A stretch of DNA of 64,000 bases, taken from assembly GCF_000948985.2 (NCBI RefSeq), contig NZ_CP059733.1, forward strand, positions 4,340,001 to 4,404,000. The letters are read 5' to 3'. The notes beneath the pieces were generated by a model. That model did no database searches. It saw only the letters and a program-made list of their open reading frames with translations, and was not told the DNA's origin. The DNA is from Thalassomonas viridans. Lineage in GTDB: Bacteria; Pseudomonadota; Gammaproteobacteria; Enterobacterales; Alteromonadaceae. The position numbers and the translations under genes are program-made. Position 1 is the stretch's first letter. Each line of letters starts with the position of its first letter. This document shows, piece after piece, positions 1-10,077 of the stretch.

Positions 1-2400
1 AGGTGCCCGGGTTTCTCTCGACCGCGGGAAAGTACTGGCAGCCATAAAGATCCCGGCAGCGCCGTCCCTGAGGACAAAGTGGGCATCCGACTGCTCGCAA
101 GGCAGTTCAGGCAAAGACACCGGATCTTCTTTTGGCGGCGCAGCTTCACCGTTTTTCAGCAGCTTACGGGTGTTTTTACATTCCTCATTGGTACAGCCGA
201 AATATTTGCCAAAACGTCCCGACTTCAATTCCATTTGCGAGCCACAGCGATCACATTCCAGCACAGGGCCGTCATAACCCTTAATCTTAAAGCTGCCCTG
301 CTCAAGTTCATAACCGTCACACACAGGGTTGTTACCGCACACGTGCAATTTACGGGTTTCATCGATCAAGTAACTGTCCATCGCCGTCTGACACTTAGGA
401 CAACGGTGCATGGCACGCAGTGCTTCGGTTTCCTGATCTTCCGCCAGCACGCTCACCGCTTCTTCACCCGAAGTCAGGTTCATGGTGGTGGTACAGCGCT
501 CTTTCGGCGGCAGGGCATAACCGGTACAGCCTAAGAATACCCCGGTAGAAGCGGTTCTGATGCCCATCTTGCGGCCGCAGGTAGGACAGTCGATATCTGT
601 AGTAACCGGCTCGTTGCTGGGCATTCCGCCTTCATCCACAGGCTTGTCTGCCAGGCTGAGCTGCTCGGTAAAGTTTTTGTAGAACTCGTTTAATACCGCC
701 TTCCAGTCAATCTGGCCTTCGGCGATTTCATCCAGCTCCTGCTCCATATTGGCGGTAAAATCAAAGCTCATCAGCTTTTCAAAACTTTGCGATAAACTGT
801 CGGTGACAATTTCTCCCATTTTTTCCGCATAAAAACGCTTTTTGTCCAGGCGCACATAACCGCGATCCTGAATCGTGGAAATAATAGAAGCATAAGTCGA
901 CGGACGGCCGATAGAGCGTTTTTCCAATTCTTTAACCAGGGAAGCTTCACCATAGCGCGCCACAGGCTTGGTAAAGTGCTGGGACGGGGTCAGCTTATCC
1001 AGGGTTAAGACCTCACCGACAGCAATATCCGGCAGATGGGTATCGTCACCTTTGGAAAGCTGCGGATGAACCCGGGTCCAGCCGTCAAATTTCATTACCC
1101 GGCCTTTGGCTTTTAGGTCAAACTTACCGGCGCTGACGGTCAAGGTGCTGACATCATAGCGGGCAGCCGTCATCTGACAGGCAACGAACTGACGCCAGAT
1201 AAGGTCATAAAGTTTTTTCGCATCGGCTTCCATATCAGACATAAAGGCCGACTCCAGCTTGACATTCGATGGCCGGATCGCCTCGTGCGCTTCCTGGGCC
1301 CCTGCCTTGCTGCCATAGGTTTTCGGTTTTTCCGGCAAATAGTTCTCACCGAAATTTTCGCTGATATAGTTACGGCACATATCAACGGCATCTTTACTCA
1401 GGTTGGTCGAGTCGGTACGCATATAGGTAATATGGCCGGCTTCATACAAACGCTGCGCCAGTCCCATGGTACGTTTAACGCCAAAACCTAAACGGGTGCT
1501 GGCCGCTTGTTGCAAAGTGGAGGTAATAAAAGGTGCCGAAGGCGTGCTTTTCGAAGGCCGGTCTTCGCGGTTGCTGACACTGTATTTGGCGCTTTCAAGC
1601 ACTGCCAGCGCCTGTTTGGCTTCGCTTTCGTTGCCTGGCTTAAAGGCTTTGCCGTCTTCATGGGTAACATCAAGGTTAAGGGCCTGGCCGTCATTTGTGT
1701 TGGTATCGGCATTAATTTCCCAGAACTCTTTAGGCACAAAAGCCTTGATTTCCCGCTCGCGCTCCACCACCAGCTTAACCGCAACCGACTGTACCCGGCC
1801 TGCGGATAAACCACGGGCAATTTTTTTCCACAACAGCGGACTGACCATAAAGCCAACCACCCGGTCCAGAAAACGTCTTGCCTGCTGGGCGTTGACGCCG
1901 GGCATGCTGAGTTCACCCGGTGTTGAAAACGCTTGCTGAATGGCATTTTCGGTAATTTCGTTAAACACCACCCGCTTGAACTTGTCGTCACTGCCGCCGA
2001 TGATTTCTTTTAAGTGCCAGGCTATCGCTTCTCCCTCGCGATCCAAATCGGTTGCGAGATAAACAGTGTCTGCGGTATCGGCAAGCTTTTTCAGCTCATT
2101 AACCACTTTTTCCTTGCCGGGCAGGATCTGATAATCCGCCTGCCAGTCTTTTTCAGGGTCTATGCCCATGCGGTTAACCAGGGCCTGCTTGTCACGTTTT
2201 TGCTTATATTTCGCTTTTGCTTCCGGCGACATTTTACGCACTTCGGCGGGAGATTTTGCAGCAACCTTTTTACCTGTGCTACCGGTCGGCAAATCACGGA
2301 CATGACCGACACTTGACTTCACGACGAAGTCTTTACCTAGGTATTTGTTAATTGTCTTTGCTTTGGCTGGTGACTCGACAATTACCAGAGATTTTGCCAT
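1..2400 (-). CDS. topA: DNA topoisomerase I (3' end outside window)
   Basis: Type IA topoisomerase that relaxes negatively supercoiled DNA. The reading frame begins with ATG at 2400 and stays open to base 1, giving 800 codons; the E. coli enzyme has about 865, so only a short C-terminal tail is missing. The N-terminal Toprim domain carries [11 protein letters not shown] (residues 6-16) and the acidic TDLDREGEA (117-125). The catalytic tyrosine lies in [10 protein letters not shown] at about residue 326. C-terminal zinc ribbons are visible as [13 protein letters not shown] and CDRCGSQM. The gene stands alone, divergent from the arginase-family gene across a 539 bp spacer. Identification is secure. 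Confidence 0.97.
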   Translation of the reverse strand, partial: MAKSLVIVESPAKAKTINKYLGKDFVVKSSVGHVRDLPTGSTGKKVAAKSPAEVRKMSPEAKAKYKQKRDKQALVNRMGIDPEKDWQADYQILPGKEKVVNELKKLADTADTVYLATDLDREGEAIAWHLKEIIGGSDDKFKRVVFNEITENAIQQAFSTPGELSMPGVNAQQARRFLDRVVGFMVSPLLWKKIARGLSAGRVQSVAVKLVVEREREIKAFVPKEFWEINADTNTNDGQALNLDVTHEDGKAFKPGNESEAKQALAVLESAKYSVSNREDRPSKSTPSAPFITSTLQQAASTRLGFGVKRTMGLAQRLYEAGHITYMRTDSTNLSKDAVDMCRNYISENFGENYLPEKPKTYGSKAGAQEAHEAIRPSNVKLESAFMSDMEADAKKLYDLIWRQFVACQMTAARYDVSTLTVSAGKFDLKAKGRVMKFDGWTRVHPQLSKGDDTHLPDIAVGEVLTLDKLTPSQHFTKPVARYGEASLVKELEKRSIGRPSTYASIISTIQDRGYVRLDKKRFYAEKMGEIVTDSLSQSFEKLMSFDFTANMEQELDEIAEGQIDWKAVLNEFYKNFTEQLSLADKPVDEGGMPSNEPVTTDIDCPTCGRKMGIRTASTGVFLGCTGYALPPKERCTTTMNLTSGEEAVSVLAEDQETEALRAMHRCPKCQTAMDSYLIDETRKLHVCGNNPVCDGYELEQGSFKIKGYDGPVLECDRCGSQMELKSGRFGKYFGCTNEECKNTRKLLKNGEAAPPKEDPVSLPELPCEQSDAHFVLRDGAAGIFMAASTFPRSRETRAP

Positions 2401-2939
2401 ATACTTTCTAATTCCTGATGAGCTGGCGGTTTAATTTCGCCAAATTTCATGGTGTAGACTTCTGAATGCTTAAAAACCTTCTAACTTTGCGACCATGAGT
2501 GATAAATAAAGTTTGTGAATACCCCTTAAATAACGAGAGCAAAATTTCTAATTTAAAATTATCTGAATCAAATTACCCGGTTAAAATAACTATATGATTA
2601 AAAACCATATAAATAATCTAACGTGTTATCAGTAACTCTTATTAGTACCTCATATAAGTAAGTACTAGATATATATCTGTAAATATGCAAAGTGACAAGT
2701 AATTATTTTTTAATATTCGCCTATTTTCTGCTTTTCGTTATAATGTTGCCGGTATTTCCGGCGCAATCATAATAGACTTTGCAGGAAAACTTAAGAGGCG
2801 AATCACAATAAAATCAATTCGGCTTATTTTTTCTCGTAAAAAACAAGCGAAATTACAACGCCAGCCCCTAATCCACGTTTTAGCATGACGACGACCGATA
2901 GGAACAGTCGCGGTTAAAATTAATTGAAAGAGAAATGAT
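2401..2939. other. AT-rich divergent intergenic region, topA / arginase-family gene
   Basis: This 539 bp spacer must hold both divergent promoters. I see no convincing ORF. A perfect TATAAT at 2739-2744 on the + strand is the best -10 candidate, but its -35 (TTCGCC, 17 bp upstream) is poor. Transcription from there would leave a leader of about 190 nt before the gene at 2940. A small GCCGG-TATTT-CCGGC hairpin follows at 2748-2762. Confidence 0.5.
2739..2744 (+). promoter_or_regulatory. candidate -10 box for the arginase-family gene
   Basis: TATAAT matches the sigma70 -10 consensus exactly. The -35 at 2716-2721 (TTCGCC) is weak, so an activator or an extended contact would be needed. The predicted start is near 2751. 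Confidence 0.35.
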
Positions 2940-4046
2940 ATGACAGCGTTATGGTCTGCATTGCAACAGAAACTTCAACATTGCCTATGTCCTCCGGGAA
3001 ATGGTGTTTTTACCGTAAATACAGCAAAAGAACGCAAGGAACAACTGCACCAGAAGTTATTCGGGCAAAGTGAAAATATTGAGTCCTTATGGCAGACATC
3101 CTTAACTGAACTGCCGCAAAGTTCAAAAGCCGTGATCATGGGTATTGCCTCAGATTGTGGCGGCGGTATCTTACGTGGCGCCAACTGGGGACCTTTGTTC
3201 CTGCGCAATACCTTATTAAACAAATATCCAGAGTTATCCGCCTTTGATATGGGGGATATCCGGGTGATCCCTCACCTGCTCCATGACAAATATTTAAATG
3301 AAGCCACCATAGCCAACTGCCGCAAGGCCCTGTATCAGGACGAAAACAGCCCTTATGCCGTCAGCCCTTTATCCCTGACGGAAGATGTGCTGCATGATTT
3401 CTACCAGACCTTCCCTGACAAGGGCATCTTTGGCATCGGCGGCGACCACTCCATCAGCTATCCACTCACCAAAGCTTACCTGCAGGCGAAAAAAGCCCAG
3501 GGCAAACGTGCGGCGATTATCCATTTTGACGCCCATACCGATCTGCTGGTGGAGCGCCTGGGTATAGATTTATGCTTCGGCTCCTGGTGTACCCATATCC
3601 TGGATGACCTGCATGCCAACCACCACCTGATACAAGTAGGCATACGTTCAAGCGGCAAGCCTAAATCCCACTGGGAAGACACCTTCGGCGTAAAACAGCA
3701 CTGGGCCCATGAAGTGCGTGAATTTGGTGTCGATAAGGTACTCAGCAATATAATGGCCCAGCTTGAAGGGGAGAATATCGACGAGCTGTATGTCAGCTTT
3801 GATATCGATGCCCTAGACGACAGCGTCGCTTCCGCCACAGGTACCCCTGAACCGGACGGCCTGTATCTGGAAGAAGCCATGAAAATCCTGAAAAGCCTGG
3901 CGGCGGTTTATCCCATTACCGGCGGCGACATGATGGAAATAGCTCCTTTCACCGACAGCTCGGGGTCCGGGGCGGTCAGCGCCGAGAAAACCCTGGCGGC
4001 AGGCGCAGAAATTTCGGCGTTTTTACTGGAAGAAATTGCCAAGTAA
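2940..4046 (+). CDS. arginase/agmatinase/formimidoylglutamase family hydrolase
   Basis: Binuclear-manganese ureohydrolase fold, expected to hydrolyse a guanidino or formimino group. The three metal-binding motifs are intact: GGDHS (residues 167-171), HFDAHTD (195-201) and SFDIDALDD (286-294). At 368 residues it is longer than typical agmatinase (about 305) because of a roughly 60-residue N-terminal extension. The start is ATG 2940, preceded by an AAGAGAAA purine stretch. No hut, arg or speA genes adjoin it, so the substrate (arginine, agmatine, formimidoylglutamate or another guanidino compound) cannot be assigned from context. The family call is firm; the exact enzyme is open. Confidence 0.85.
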   Translation: MTALWSALQQKLQHCLCPPGNGVFTVNTAKERKEQLHQKLFGQSENIESLWQTSLTELPQSSKAVIMGIASDCGGGILRGANWGPLFLRNTLLNKYPELSAFDMGDIRVIPHLLHDKYLNEATIANCRKALYQDENSPYAVSPLSLTEDVLHDFYQTFPDKGIFGIGGDHSISYPLTKAYLQAKKAQGKRAAIIHFDAHTDLLVERLGIDLCFGSWCTHILDDLHANHHLIQVGIRSSGKPKSHWEDTFGVKQHWAHEVREFGVDKVLSNIMAQLEGENIDELYVSFDIDALDDSVASATGTPEPDGLYLEEAMKILKSLAAVYPITGGDMMEIAPFTDSSGSGAVSAEKTLAAGAEISAFLLEEIAK

Positions 4047-4072
4047 CACTGGCTGATAAAAGCTTAGTCTGC

Positions 4073-4110
4073 AATAAAGCCGCTGCCTGTTACCAGGCAG
4101 CGGCTTTATT
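4073..4110. terminator. bidirectional terminator between convergent genes
   Basis: A perfect 17 bp inverted repeat (4073-4089 and 4094-4110) with a TTAC loop. It has A-rich and T-rich outer ends on both sides, so it can terminate both the hydrolase gene and the convergent lipoprotein gene. Confidence 0.9.
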
Positions 4111-4127
4111 TAGACGGCAAGCATGAC

Positions 4128-6386
4128 TTAATCTATATTAGTACAGTCTGCCATTCTGCCAAAAGGACTCTCCAGACCCACGCTTGACGTCGGCGGTGGT
4201 ATATCCTCGTTTAACACGTCTGAAGCCAACACAGGCAAGGTGAAAATCGTCTGGGTCGCACTTTCAGTGCCGTTCACCTGGGTTGACAGAATAAGTCTGA
4301 TATCTACCCACTGGGCAAAGCTTTGCGGGTACAGGATATCAATTAACGCACTGCCCTGACTGTCGGTGGTAACCTCTCCCTGGGCGGCAACCACATTACC
4401 CGGGGTTAAAAAGCCGTTACCGTTGGTATCTTCTCCCGGATCCAGAATCCCGTCCAAATTCAAGTCTTCATTGGCGCACTCAAACTTGACATTCGGATCG
4501 GCGAACTCCTCCTGTCCGCCGGCCTCCCAGAAAAGAAATTCATCCCCGTCATACCTGGCCCACCAGCGGCCTTTATAAAAATTATTGGGGATAGCCGACA
4601 CGGTCAAATTAACATTTGCCACCGGATTGGAGTCAACATCGGTTACAAATACCGAATATTGCTTGTTATAGCTGGTGCTGTCGTGCTCTATCACGTCGTT
4701 ACCGGTGCCGACGGCAATAAATAATTCCCGGTCCGCCACGGTTAAAGTCACGGTATCGGTTTTTGTCGGATCGTCACGCACGCTCGCCTGCACCGAAACA
4801 CCATCCTGTGCCGATACGGTATTGGAAGTATAAATAGTGGAAGCACTGCCGTTACTGTCGGTCACGGCACTGGCAGGAAAAATAGTGCCGCCATTGGTAT
4901 CGGTAAGGGTAAAGTCGATATCTTTATTTTTCACCAGGTTACCATTGGCATCTTTCACCACCACGGAAATGGTTGAAGTTTGCCCGCTCGGTCCCACCGA
5001 CTTGGGCAACGCCTGGGCAACTATGGTATCGACGGTTTCGGCGATAAATTCGAACTCCAGCTGATTATTTAAAATAATATCGCCGTCGGTGCCGGTAAAA
5101 GTCACCAGGGCTTTACCGGCATTATCTGCGGTCAAGGTCGCTGTTACCAGGCCATTGTTTGTTGTCGCCGATGTTGTCGCCAGGCTGCCTCGGGTGGTGG
5201 TAAAATTAACTTGGGTACCGTCGGCCACGGCAACTCCTGAACGCAACCAGGTCAGGCTCAGGGTCGCAGTATCAGACAGTAACACATCGGGAATAGTTAC
5301 CGCAGGCACATCCGAGGGATCCACATTGGTGCCGTTGCCGTTATCAAACCCGGTAAACAGGAAAGAATCGCTCTGCACCGCCACCTCCTGGCTGACACTT
5401 GCTCCCAGGGCGCTGGCAACTATGGTATTGGTACCGCCGGATGTACCGGTAACAACTACTGTGGTTTGCCCGGTAAAGTCTGTTGTAACCGAATCGGCCA
5501 GGGTCAAGCTTGCCACGGCCCCGGCAGGCGTTTCCGTCGAGACATTGGTCAGGGAAAGGTTGACCTGGGTATTGGAAATACCATTGCCGTCAGAGTCCAG
5601 TACTTTAATGATGTAGCTATTGTCGTCATTGATGGCCAGGGAAGATGAGCCGGTTAAGCTAACGGTCGTACCCACCACCTGTACACTGACGGTATCGCTA
5701 ATAAAGTTACTGCTGGCGGTGGTGGTAATAACCCGGTTAGTAGGCTCATTATCGGTTTTCAGGGTTGCAGTTGCCTGGCCGTCTGCTCCTGTCAGGGCAT
5801 TAAGTACCTCAACTTGCCCGGAATCTGCGGTAAAGGTCACATTGACATTATCCAGCAGGTTATTATTGGTGTCTTTGGCGATAGCGGTTAAGGTGATGCT
5901 TTGCGCGCCGCTGGAGGCAATTTGCTGGCTGCTGGCAAATAAACTGATGTCGGCCAGATCCGGCAGGCCGCCGGTATTGCCGTCTCCCTGGCTGGTAAAA
6001 CTGATGTTAGCTGGGTCCACCTCTTCTACGGTGGCGGTAACCTGGCCAGCTCCCGCGGTTTCACCGGCATTTAATATTATGGTGGCTTCACCGTTAGACT
6101 GGGTATTGGCGGTGCCGATTTCCGGATTAAAAAAGGCCAGGTCAGCATTATCCAGGGTAAAGGTCACAAGTTTTCCGGCTAAAAGGGTATTGCCCTGTTT
6201 GACGGTGGCGGTAATGGTCGCCGGACTTTGCTCGGAAACCATCTCGTTGGAAATGACCAGGCTTATGGTGATTTCATCATCCGGAGTTTCCTCGCCTCCT
6301 CCGCCGTCATCACTTAAGCTGCCCCCACCGCAGCCAACCAAGATAATGAATAACGCAAAACAGCTAATACATTGATGCAGTTTCAT
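4128..6386 (-). CDS. Big_1 (invasin-type Ig-like) repeat lipoprotein
   Basis: Predicted outer-membrane or surface lipoprotein of 752 residues. ATG 6386 is preferred over ATG 6398 because GAGGGA lies 4 nt upstream of it. The signal peptide ends in the lipobox LVGC. The mature chain holds about five Ig-like Big_1 repeats of roughly 100 residues, each ending in phrases such as GQATATLKT or GLVTATLTAD. Near the C-terminus DLNLDGILDPGEDTNGNGF resembles paired calcium-binding loops of the dockerin/EF-hand kind. Such proteins usually act in adhesion or surface display, but no ligand can be inferred. It is monocistronic and converges on the arginase-family gene. Confidence 0.8.
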   Translation of the reverse strand: MKLHQCISCFALFIILVGCGGGSLSDDGGGGEETPDDEITISLVISNEMVSEQSPATITATVKQGNTLLAGKLVTFTLDNADLAFFNPEIGTANTQSNGEATIILNAGETAGAGQVTATVEEVDPANISFTSQGDGNTGGLPDLADISLFASSQQIASSGAQSITLTAIAKDTNNNLLDNVNVTFTADSGQVEVLNALTGADGQATATLKTDNEPTNRVITTTASSNFISDTVSVQVVGTTVSLTGSSSLAINDDNSYIIKVLDSDGNGISNTQVNLSLTNVSTETPAGAVASLTLADSVTTDFTGQTTVVVTGTSGGTNTIVASALGASVSQEVAVQSDSFLFTGFDNGNGTNVDPSDVPAVTIPDVLLSDTATLSLTWLRSGVAVADGTQVNFTTTRGSLATTSATTNNGLVTATLTADNAGKALVTFTGTDGDIILNNQLEFEFIAETVDTIVAQALPKSVGPSGQTSTISVVVKDANGNLVKNKDIDFTLTDTNGGTIFPASAVTDSNGSASTIYTSNTVSAQDGVSVQASVRDDPTKTDTVTLTVADRELFIAVGTGNDVIEHDSTSYNKQYSVFVTDVDSNPVANVNLTVSAIPNNFYKGRWWARYDGDEFLFWEAGGQEEFADPNVKFECANEDLNLDGILDPGEDTNGNGFLTPGNVVAAQGEVTTDSQGSALIDILYPQSFAQWVDIRLILSTQVNGTESATQTIFTLPVLASDVLNEDIPPPTSSVGLESPFGRMADCTNID

Positions 6387-6556
6387 AAAGTCCCTCATTA
6401 ATTTTTATTGTAAACCCTCTTTAGCTTAGACCTATATAGGGCAAAACGGCAGAGACGGAACAAAAAAAGCCTTAGTTGTGAGGTTTTTAAAAAACTCATT
6501 ACCTGTTAATCTATGCCCATTACAAAAACAACATGCCTTAAATAAACAGGACAGCT

Positions 6557-7888
6557 GTGAAACATACAAATTTAACCACTCGTATCGTCATTGCTATGGT
6601 CGCCGGGATTTTCGTCGGCGCCTTATTGCAAGCCTTAATGCCAAACGGCTCCGACTTTGTTATTCCCCTTTATTTATTTGATTTTTCCGTCAGGGGATTT
6701 TTCGTTGACGGCGTTTTTGAGGTCATAGGCCAAATCTTCGTCGCCAGTTTACGTATGCTGGTGGTGCCTCTGGTATTCGTTTCCCTGATCTGCGGCACCT
6801 GCTCCCTTAAAGACACCAGCAAACTGGGACGCATCGGCGGCAAGGCCATAGGTTTGTACCTGATGACCACCGCCATCGCCATCAGCTTTGCCATGTCGCT
6901 GGCGTTATTTGTCAGCCCGGGTGAAGGGGTCAATATGGCTACAGAAACCACCTTCGCCAGTAAGGAAGCCCCTACCCTGACCCAAGTGCTGATCAACATG
7001 TTCCCCAGCAACCCTTTTGCCTCTTTTGCCCAGGGTAATATGTTACAGGTGATCGTTTTTGCCCTGCTTTTTGGTATCGCCATTGCCCTGTCCGGTGAGG
7101 CGGGAGAGCGGGTTGCAAAAATCTTCACCGATATGAACGAAGTGATCATGCGCCTGGTAGGCATTTTGATGAATCTGGCCCCTTATGGCGTATTTTGTCT
7201 GTTGGCGGGTTTATTTACCGATCTGTCATTAAGTACCTTCGAGAACCTGCTGAAATATTTCCTGGTGGTGTTTTTTGCCTTGCTGGTACACGGCCTGGTT
7301 ACCTATCCGGTGATTTTAAAAGCGATCACCGGCCTGAACCCTTTGGTATTTCTGAAAAAAATGCGAAATACCATAGCATTCGCCTTTTCCACCTCCAGCA
7401 GTAATGCCACCATACCGGTAACACTGGAAACCGCCACCAAAAAAATGGGGGTAAAAAACTCCATCGCTTCCTTTACTGTGCCTTTGGGGGCCACCATCAA
7501 TATGGACGGCACCGCCATTATGCAAGGGGTTGCCACCGTTTTTATCGCCCAGGTCTTTAATGTTGACTTAAGCATCACAGATTTCCTTATGGTGATCCTC
7601 ACCGCCACCCTGGCTTCTATCGGTACCGCCGGCGTCCCCGGGGTTGGCCTGATTATGCTGGCCATGGTGCTTGAACAGGTGGGCTTACCGGTAGAAGGTA
7701 TTGGCCTTATCATAGGCGTTGACCGCCTGCTGGATATGACACGCACCGCGGTTAATGTGACCGGCGACAGCATGGTGACCATAATAGTAGGTAAAACCGA
7801 AGGTGAGTTCGACCGTGAAATCTATCAGGACGATAAGGCCGGCAGCCGGATCGAAGAAATCGACTTCCACCATTTAAAAGAGCAGTAG
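6557..7888 (+). CDS. dicarboxylate/amino acid:cation symporter (DAACS, SLC1-like)
   Basis: Inner-membrane sodium- or proton-coupled uptake of glutamate, aspartate or C4-dicarboxylates. The 443-residue chain has the multi-helix architecture of GltP/GltPh/DctA. It contains the serine-rich HP1 stretch FSTSSSNATIPVT, the family signature GATINMDGTA, and the substrate-binding helix DRLLDMTRTAVNVTGDS near the C-terminus, which aligns with the aspartate site of GltPh. ATG 6557 follows CAGGACAGCTGTGA, a plausible ribosome site. It is monocistronic and divergent from the lipoprotein gene. The precise substrate is not determinable from sequence alone. Confidence 0.9.
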   Translation: MKHTNLTTRIVIAMVAGIFVGALLQALMPNGSDFVIPLYLFDFSVRGFFVDGVFEVIGQIFVASLRMLVVPLVFVSLICGTCSLKDTSKLGRIGGKAIGLYLMTTAIAISFAMSLALFVSPGEGVNMATETTFASKEAPTLTQVLINMFPSNPFASFAQGNMLQVIVFALLFGIAIALSGEAGERVAKIFTDMNEVIMRLVGILMNLAPYGVFCLLAGLFTDLSLSTFENLLKYFLVVFFALLVHGLVTYPVILKAITGLNPLVFLKKMRNTIAFAFSTSSSNATIPVTLETATKKMGVKNSIASFTVPLGATINMDGTAIMQGVATVFIAQVFNVDLSITDFLMVILTATLASIGTAGVPGVGLIMLAMVLEQVGLPVEGIGLIIGVDRLLDMTRTAVNVTGDSMVTIIVGKTEGEFDREIYQDDKAGSRIEEIDFHHLKEQ

Positions 7889-7914
7889 ACTTTATTACTT
7901 GATTAGGCCGCACC

Positions 7915-7930
7915 CCGCAATGGATTGCGG
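7915..7930 (+). terminator. weak hairpin after the symporter gene
   Basis: CCGCAAT-GG-ATTGCGG inverted repeat 26 bp after the stop codon. No T-run follows, so termination here is only a possibility. Confidence 0.3.
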
Positions 7931-7994
7931 TCTATATACAAGGTGTACGGCTTGTCACGATCACATAAATGTAAAAACGTTCCCTGTATTATCC

Positions 7995-9908
7995 TCAAAT
8001 CTTTAACATAAACTGATTAACCTTCATCAGCTCAGGCGCATATTTTTCCCGCATAAACTTATCGCTTTTCAGCTTATCCATATCTGCGATTAAGGTACTG
8101 GTTTGCCCGGCTTCATGGCTGGATATACGCGACTGGTACTTCACCTCTGCGCCATATAAAGTTTTCGACTCGGTTGTAGTGTCTTTCTTATGGCTGATGT
8201 CCTGGGTCCAGATATCTTCAATCAAGCGTAAACTGCTGGTATCGATACTCTCGGTAACGGTTTGTGTCTCCCTGGAAATACCGCCGCCGATTGAAGCGCT
8301 TTTTTGTTCTGCCCTGGTGAACTTATGCTCCTGATCCACAGCAAGCACCTCGCCTCCTTTGGCCGCTGCCTTGATATTATATTGCTCTGAGGTCTCCACG
8401 GCTTTAGTACCTGTCTCCGCGTATCCCCTTAAAGTAGCAGCATCGTATGCCCTGGTTTGTTCTACCCCGGTATAATCCAGGCTTTGGGAGCTGAAGGTTT
8501 CCTGTTTCAGGACAAGATTTATATGGCCCCGCTGATCTTCCTTCCCTAGGTTAAAACTGCTATCAAAATCAGCAAGTAAAGAGAAACCTTCTTTAAACAC
8601 CTGCTCTTTATCGCTTGCCATATTCTGGTAGCGCGGATCCGTCTGTATCAGTTCATTGGTTAAATCTGCCGTCAACAGGCCGTCATTGACCGATTGCAAA
8701 CCGTTATTCCCTATACTCCGGGTATATTGATCCGCCAGCGAAAAAACATCAGATAAGGCGGTTTTATAGCTTTCAAGGGCGGTAGGCGTCAAAGTACCAT
8801 AACTTGAGACCTGCCCCTGGCGCACCTCATGATGACTGTTATCAATAACTTCCAGGTATTGCGCCAGCTGGGCTTCATCCAGGCGGCCTATGGCCGAACT
8901 GTCGATGGCAAAACTGACCTGCCGGGCTCCGGCGCTTACCCAATCAAATTCCAAGCTCTGCTGCCGGTTTTTGACATCGAAGGCATAGCTGTAATCCAGG
9001 CGATCTGTCATCAGATCATCCTCGCCGCCATCCCATACGCCTATGGATAAATCCACGCCGGTCAGTTGCCCGGTATCAAACCCCTTTAACACATCCAGGG
9101 TAAAGTCATGATCGCCGGTGCCGTTACCAAAAACATTGTAAGCGCTCCCCTGGCTCCGGGAAAAGTAATCATCCGCCATTTGCCCTACCTGGGAAAATAT
9201 CCCCTGCAGTGCCTGGTGCTCCTGCTCAGACAGCTCTCCCTCCACTTCATAGCTCAACTCAAAGCTGTCCAAGATATTCCCCGAGGCATGATCATAGCCC
9301 TGGCCTGAGGAAAACTGGATATGCACCACATCCCCTTCACGGGTTGTTACACTCAATTCAAACAGCTGCTTATCTGAGTCGCCGCGTTCACTGCGATAAT
9401 AGTCTTCGGCAAAGCCGGTGAGTGCCCGTTCGACCTTGTGTTCACTTTTGCTGATAAAAGATTGCTGCTCGGGACCCAATTGCCCCAGGGCCTCAAGAAT
9501 ACTGCTGGTATTGCTGTAGGCGGTGCGGACATTTTCTGAAGCCTTGTTGATGATCTCGGTTAGCTCGTCGGCACCACTCCCCTGGTTTAACCCCTGCTGG
9601 AAGTTACTGGTAACGAAGTGAACGGCCAGCTCTTCGGCTTTGGCGTCATAACCGGGAATCGCGACCAACTGCTCCTCCGGTATAATTGCCGCATTTGCAA
9701 ATTGCTGCTGCAGCTGCTGCTTTAGCAGCTTGTTGACGGCGGCATAATCCTGAACGGCACTGGTGAAATTTTCCCTGGTTTGAGCAGATAAAACGCCGGG
9801 ATCCCGGGCACTAAGGGAGACTTCATCTGAGAGGGCAAGTGAGGATATCTGGCGTTCAAGATCACTTGCAACAGGATTTCGGAGGAAAGATTCAAGAGCC
9901 GTTTTCAT
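7995..9908 (-). CDS. large protein of unknown function
   Basis: I do not recognise this 637-residue protein. ATG 9908 is chosen over ATG 9914 because CCAGGG sits 6 nt before it; at the upstream codon the site would directly abut the start. There is no signal peptide or membrane segment. The N-terminal 60 residues are Gln- and Ala-rich and probably helical (DYAAVNKLLKQQLQQQ). The middle is acidic and beta-rich (GDVVHIQFSSGQGYD, TGDHDFTLDVLKGFDTG). The C-terminal third is rich in Ser, Thr and Glu and looks like an extended or coiled region. It is monocistronic. Its upstream region has been interrupted by an IS1595-family element, so its native promoter may be affected. Confidence 0.7.
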   Translation of the reverse strand: MKTALESFLRNPVASDLERQISSLALSDEVSLSARDPGVLSAQTRENFTSAVQDYAAVNKLLKQQLQQQFANAAIIPEEQLVAIPGYDAKAEELAVHFVTSNFQQGLNQGSGADELTEIINKASENVRTAYSNTSSILEALGQLGPEQQSFISKSEHKVERALTGFAEDYYRSERGDSDKQLFELSVTTREGDVVHIQFSSGQGYDHASGNILDSFELSYEVEGELSEQEHQALQGIFSQVGQMADDYFSRSQGSAYNVFGNGTGDHDFTLDVLKGFDTGQLTGVDLSIGVWDGGEDDLMTDRLDYSYAFDVKNRQQSLEFDWVSAGARQVSFAIDSSAIGRLDEAQLAQYLEVIDNSHHEVRQGQVSSYGTLTPTALESYKTALSDVFSLADQYTRSIGNNGLQSVNDGLLTADLTNELIQTDPRYQNMASDKEQVFKEGFSLLADFDSSFNLGKEDQRGHINLVLKQETFSSQSLDYTGVEQTRAYDAATLRGYAETGTKAVETSEQYNIKAAAKGGEVLAVDQEHKFTRAEQKSASIGGGISRETQTVTESIDTSSLRLIEDIWTQDISHKKDTTTESKTLYGAEVKYQSRISSHEAGQTSTLIADMDKLKSDKFMREKYAPELMKVNQFMLKI

Positions 9909-10069
9909 TATCATCCCTGGTGAAGCTAAACATGGGTCGGTTAGTTTCTATATCGGAAAGAACATTGAAAACATTAGATATTTTTTATATTTTTGCGAAC
10001 TTTCCAAAAGCATTTAAGCGAAAGCCGCAATATTCGGACACAAGCAATATACTAGCCTGTTGGCAGTGT

Positions 10070-10077
10070 TTCCCAAA
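10070..10077. repeat. left target-site duplication of the IS
   Basis: TTCCCAAA lies directly outside the left inverted repeat and is identical to 11097-11104. Eight base pairs is the usual duplication length for the IS1595 family. Confidence 0.93.

Noticed and set aside
7915..7930. Strong terminator after the symporter gene
   Set aside because: The stem has 7 bp with a 2 nt loop and no T-run; kept only as a weak hairpin.
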